Positions 62,101 to 64,000 of a DNA stretch of 64,000 nt are shown in pieces. How positions within the stretch are numbered: the first letter of the stretch is position 1; each line of letters begins with the position of its first letter. The notes beneath the pieces are model-generated. The model did no database searches. It saw only the letters and a list, made by a program, of their open reading frames with translations, and was not told the DNA's origin. Source of the stretch: Haloarcula amylovorans (GTDB taxonomy: Archaea; Halobacteriota; Halobacteria; Halobacteriales; Haloarculaceae). Where the stretch lies: contig NZ_SRIF01000002.1 of assembly GCF_004681185.1 (NCBI RefSeq), positions 849,994 through 913,993 of the forward strand, given 5' to 3'. A program made the position numbers and the translations under genes.

Positions 62101-62442
62101 CAGAAGGCCCAGATGAGCGTCGGCAAGCCCATTCCGCTCTCCGGAACCGCCATCGTCGACCTACCTGTCCTCGGCTACGAGGAGCACTTCGACGTGAAGG
62201 ACTTAGACGACTACGAGGACACCGACGCCGTCATCGAGGCCATCCAGAACGGCGAGGTGGACCTCGTCGTCTCCCGTGACCGCGACGTGCTCGAAGCCTG
62301 CGTCGAGGAGACTGTGACGTACTTCTCGACCATTGAGAGCGCCGAGGCCGCGCTGGAGGCCATCAACTCAGACGACCAACCGCTGTCCGTCCAGGCCATC
62401 AGCGAGCGCCCGAAGACAGCCCGCGACTGGGGCGACGAGTAA
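59191..62442 (+). CDS. carB: carbamoyl-phosphate synthase, large subunit
   Basis: This 1083-residue enzyme has two ATP-grasp halves. The first starts [20 protein letters not shown], the second [20 protein letters not shown], the typical internal repeat. Each half has [19 protein letters not shown]-type and [20 protein letters not shown]-type motifs. The C-terminal 130 residues form the allosteric MGS-like domain. It makes carbamoyl phosphate for arginine and pyrimidines from bicarbonate, glutamine nitrogen and ATP. The length matches the family. carA lies downstream on the opposite strand. Confidence 0.97.
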   Translation: [1083 protein letters not shown]

Positions 62443-62563
62443 CCCGACGGTTCGCGCCACGTCTGAAACGGGCCAACTGAGCCCGTTCCTGCCGGCCTGT
62501 CGCAACTGCTCGCAGTCTCGGTCGACCAAACAGCTACCCCTCTGGGTGGCGTTAGTGCCCGCT

Positions 62564-63490
62564 ATGAACGTCGCAGTGTTCGGAGCCGGCGGCATCGGCG
62601 GTTATCTCGGCGCTCGCTTGGCCGACGCCGGCCACGAGGTCCACCTCGTCGCGCGCGGTGACCACCTCGCTGCGATTCGGGCCGACGGACTTCGCGTCGA
62701 GAGCGTCGCCGGCGATACTGCGGTCGAACTGCCCGCGACGGACGACCCGAGCGAAATCGGAGCCGTCGACTACGTGCTGTTCTGTGTGAAGTCACACGAC
62801 ACTCGTGAGGCCGCCGCCGATCTCGAACCGCTCCTCGGCGACGACACCGCCGTCGTCTCGTTCCAGAACGGCGTGGATAACGAGCGATGGCTCGCCGAGG
62901 AGGTAGGCGAGTCCCGCGTCGTCGGCGGCGTCGCCTACATCTTCTCGACCATCGCCGAACCGGGCGTCGTCGAACACACCGGCGGCCCAGCGCGGTTCGT
63001 CTACGGCGAACTGGACGACGCCCGCACCGCCCGTATCGAAACGCTCGACGGCGCTCTCCGCTCCTGTGCGGGCATCGAGGCAGTTCTCGCTGATGACATC
63101 CACGTCGAACTGTGGCGGAAGTTCGCGTTCATCTGTGCCCACTCGGGGATGACCGCCGCGACGCGACTGCCTGTCGGCGAGATACGCGCCCACGAGGAGT
63201 CGTGGCGGATGTATCGACGTATCGTCGAGGAGGTGTGTGCGGTCGCCCGGGCGAACGGCGTGGCGCTTCCCGACGACACCGCCGCGGAGTGGGTCGAGTT
63301 CGCGCGAGACCTCGATCCGGATTCGTACTCCTCGCTGCACTACGACCTGACACACGAGAAGGCGATGGAACTCGATGGGCTGAACGCCGCCGTCGTCCGC
63401 CACGCCGAGGGGACCGACGTAGACGTGCCGATGAACGAGGCTGTCACGGCCGTCCTCCGACCGTGGGCCGAGCGGTTCGCGGATAGGTGA
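62564..63490 (+). CDS. 2-dehydropantoate 2-reductase (PanE/ApbA family)
   Basis: This 308-residue enzyme starts MNVAVFGAGGIGGYLGARLA, with the NADPH loop GAGGIGGYLG. The motif YVLFCVKSHDTREAAADLEP carries the catalytic Lys region, and VSFQNGVDNERWLAEEVGES is family-typical. The C-terminal domain includes WRKFAFICAHSGMTAATRLP and the substrate-binding SSLHYDLTHEKAMELDGLNA. It reduces ketopantoate to pantoate in coenzyme A synthesis. It sits between convergent carB and carA. Confidence 0.92.
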   Translation: MNVAVFGAGGIGGYLGARLADAGHEVHLVARGDHLAAIRADGLRVESVAGDTAVELPATDDPSEIGAVDYVLFCVKSHDTREAAADLEPLLGDDTAVVSFQNGVDNERWLAEEVGESRVVGGVAYIFSTIAEPGVVEHTGGPARFVYGELDDARTARIETLDGALRSCAGIEAVLADDIHVELWRKFAFICAHSGMTAATRLPVGEIRAHEESWRMYRRIVEEVCAVARANGVALPDDTAAEWVEFARDLDPDSYSSLHYDLTHEKAMELDGLNAAVVRHAEGTDVDVPMNEAVTAVLRPWAERFADR

Positions 63491-63600
63491 ACCGAGGGGC
63501 CGTCACTCCGTTCAGCCGTTCGCTAAAATCGAGGGCCGCTCCTTGCAGTCGCGCCCCTCGCTACTGCTTGCGGCTCACTTCGTTCGCCGCTGCGCTTCTT

Positions 63601-63655
63601 CGAGGAACTTCACTTCGTTCAGTTCCTCGCTACTCACGGGTCGCTGCGCTCCCCG
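63601..63655. repeat. intergenic repeat with hairpin, related to 52915-52941
   Basis: The hairpin CGAGGAAC/GTTCCTCG (63601-63608, 63622-63629) has a 13-base loop. The following 27 bases (63629-63655) match 52915-52941 in inverted orientation at 25 of 27 positions. The element lies between two genes that converge (the reductase and carA), where it could serve as a shared transcript end. Confidence 0.65.
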
Positions 63656-63692
63656 TTCGAACTACCGAGAGCCGCGCTACGCGCGCCTCTCG

Positions 63693-64000
63693 CTAATCCT
63701 GCGCCATCCCGAGCACGTCGTCGAAGAAGCCGAGCGAGTCGTGCGGGCCAGGGTTGGCCTCGGGGTGGTACTGGCGCGTGATGATGTTCAGGTCGTCGTT
63801 CTCCAGTCCCTCGGGGGTATCGTCGTTGACGTTGACCTGCGTCACGTCGAGCTTGTCGCCGGGTTCGGCGACGGTGTAGCCGTGGTTCTGGGTCGTCATC
63901 ACGACCTGGTTCGTCCGGAGGTCACGCACCGGCTGGTTGACGCCGCGGTGGCCGAACTCCATCTTCGAGGTTTCGCCGCCCAGCGCGTTGGCGACGACCT
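63693..64000 (-). CDS. carA: carbamoyl-phosphate synthase, small subunit, C-terminal part
   Basis: The frame runs off the right edge and ends with TAG at 63693. The visible 102 residues include MEFGHRGVNQPVRDL and QNHGYTV with the catalytic His of the glutaminase, then RQYHPEANPGPHDSLGFFDD with the His-Pro-Glu that completes the triad. This is the class I glutamine amidotransferase domain that supplies ammonia to CarB. The catalytic Cys and the N-terminus are outside the window. It is convergent with panE and carB. Confidence 0.95.
   Translation of the reverse strand, partial: VVANALGGETSKMEFGHRGVNQPVRDLRTNQVVMTTQNHGYTVAEPGDKLDVTQVNVNDDTPEGLENDDLNIITRQYHPEANPGPHDSLGFFDDVLGMAQD

Overview
The window is haloarchaeal chromosome (class Halobacteria). 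It is GC-rich, its proteins are very acidic, many genes overlap by 4 or 8 bases, and it carries a HalX response regulator, transcription factor S, Cbf5, Orc1/Cdc6 and many short zinc-ribbon proteins. The genus cannot be fixed by eye.

Left flank (1-8982): ordinary chromosome. It holds the end of a ZIP metal transporter, a HalX response regulator, a transcription factor S cluster with a KaiC-like protein, a beta-RFAP synthase-like GHMP enzyme, ilvD and a formate/nitrite-type transporter.

Integrated element (about 9001-40495, 31.5 kb): an 18-bp direct repeat (8983-9000 and 40478-40495) brackets the element. The right copy forms the 3' end of an intact tRNA-Pro(GGG), and an intact tyrosine integrase lies just inside the left end. 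The left arm holds a J-domain protein, PadR-like and PhiH1-repressor-like regulators, HicBA, a DNA adenine methylase, a class III nucleotidyl cyclase fused to HEAT repeats, an Orc1/Cdc6 protein, two pilins flanking an HTH/LAGLIDADG-like protein, and small regulators. The core (22812-33813) is one rightward array of tightly packed genes: a spike-like glycoprotein, about eight small membrane proteins, a large membrane protein, a P-loop NTPase, a second glycoprotein of mosaic composition, and a membrane protein with SHOCT-like and HhH segments. There is no terminase, portal, tail or double-jelly-roll capsid protein. The logic resembles membrane-enveloped pleolipoviruses or vesicle-forming plasmids, but the element is larger and has Cdc6-type replication. 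The right arm has an AT-rich two-gene cargo module, a broken J-domain gene, and a leftward array of overlapping small zinc-finger genes headed by a DUF7845-like HTH protein.

Right flank (40483-64000): tRNA-Pro, then the conserved cbf5, cmk, DUF106 and adk group. Between cmk and DUF106 sits a three-gene set (SpoIIM-family protein, hydrophobic 84-residue peptide, Yip1-like protein) that resembles a circular-bacteriocin locus. After this come a peroxiredoxin, a 2-hydroxyacid dehydrogenase, an Azf-like dehydrogenase, homoserine kinase, a membrane histidine kinase, two FAD oxidoreductases, lipoproteins, several haloarchaeal families of unknown function, carB, a 2-dehydropantoate 2-reductase and the end of carA.

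All family names come from reading the translated sequence and remembered family features. No database search was run.
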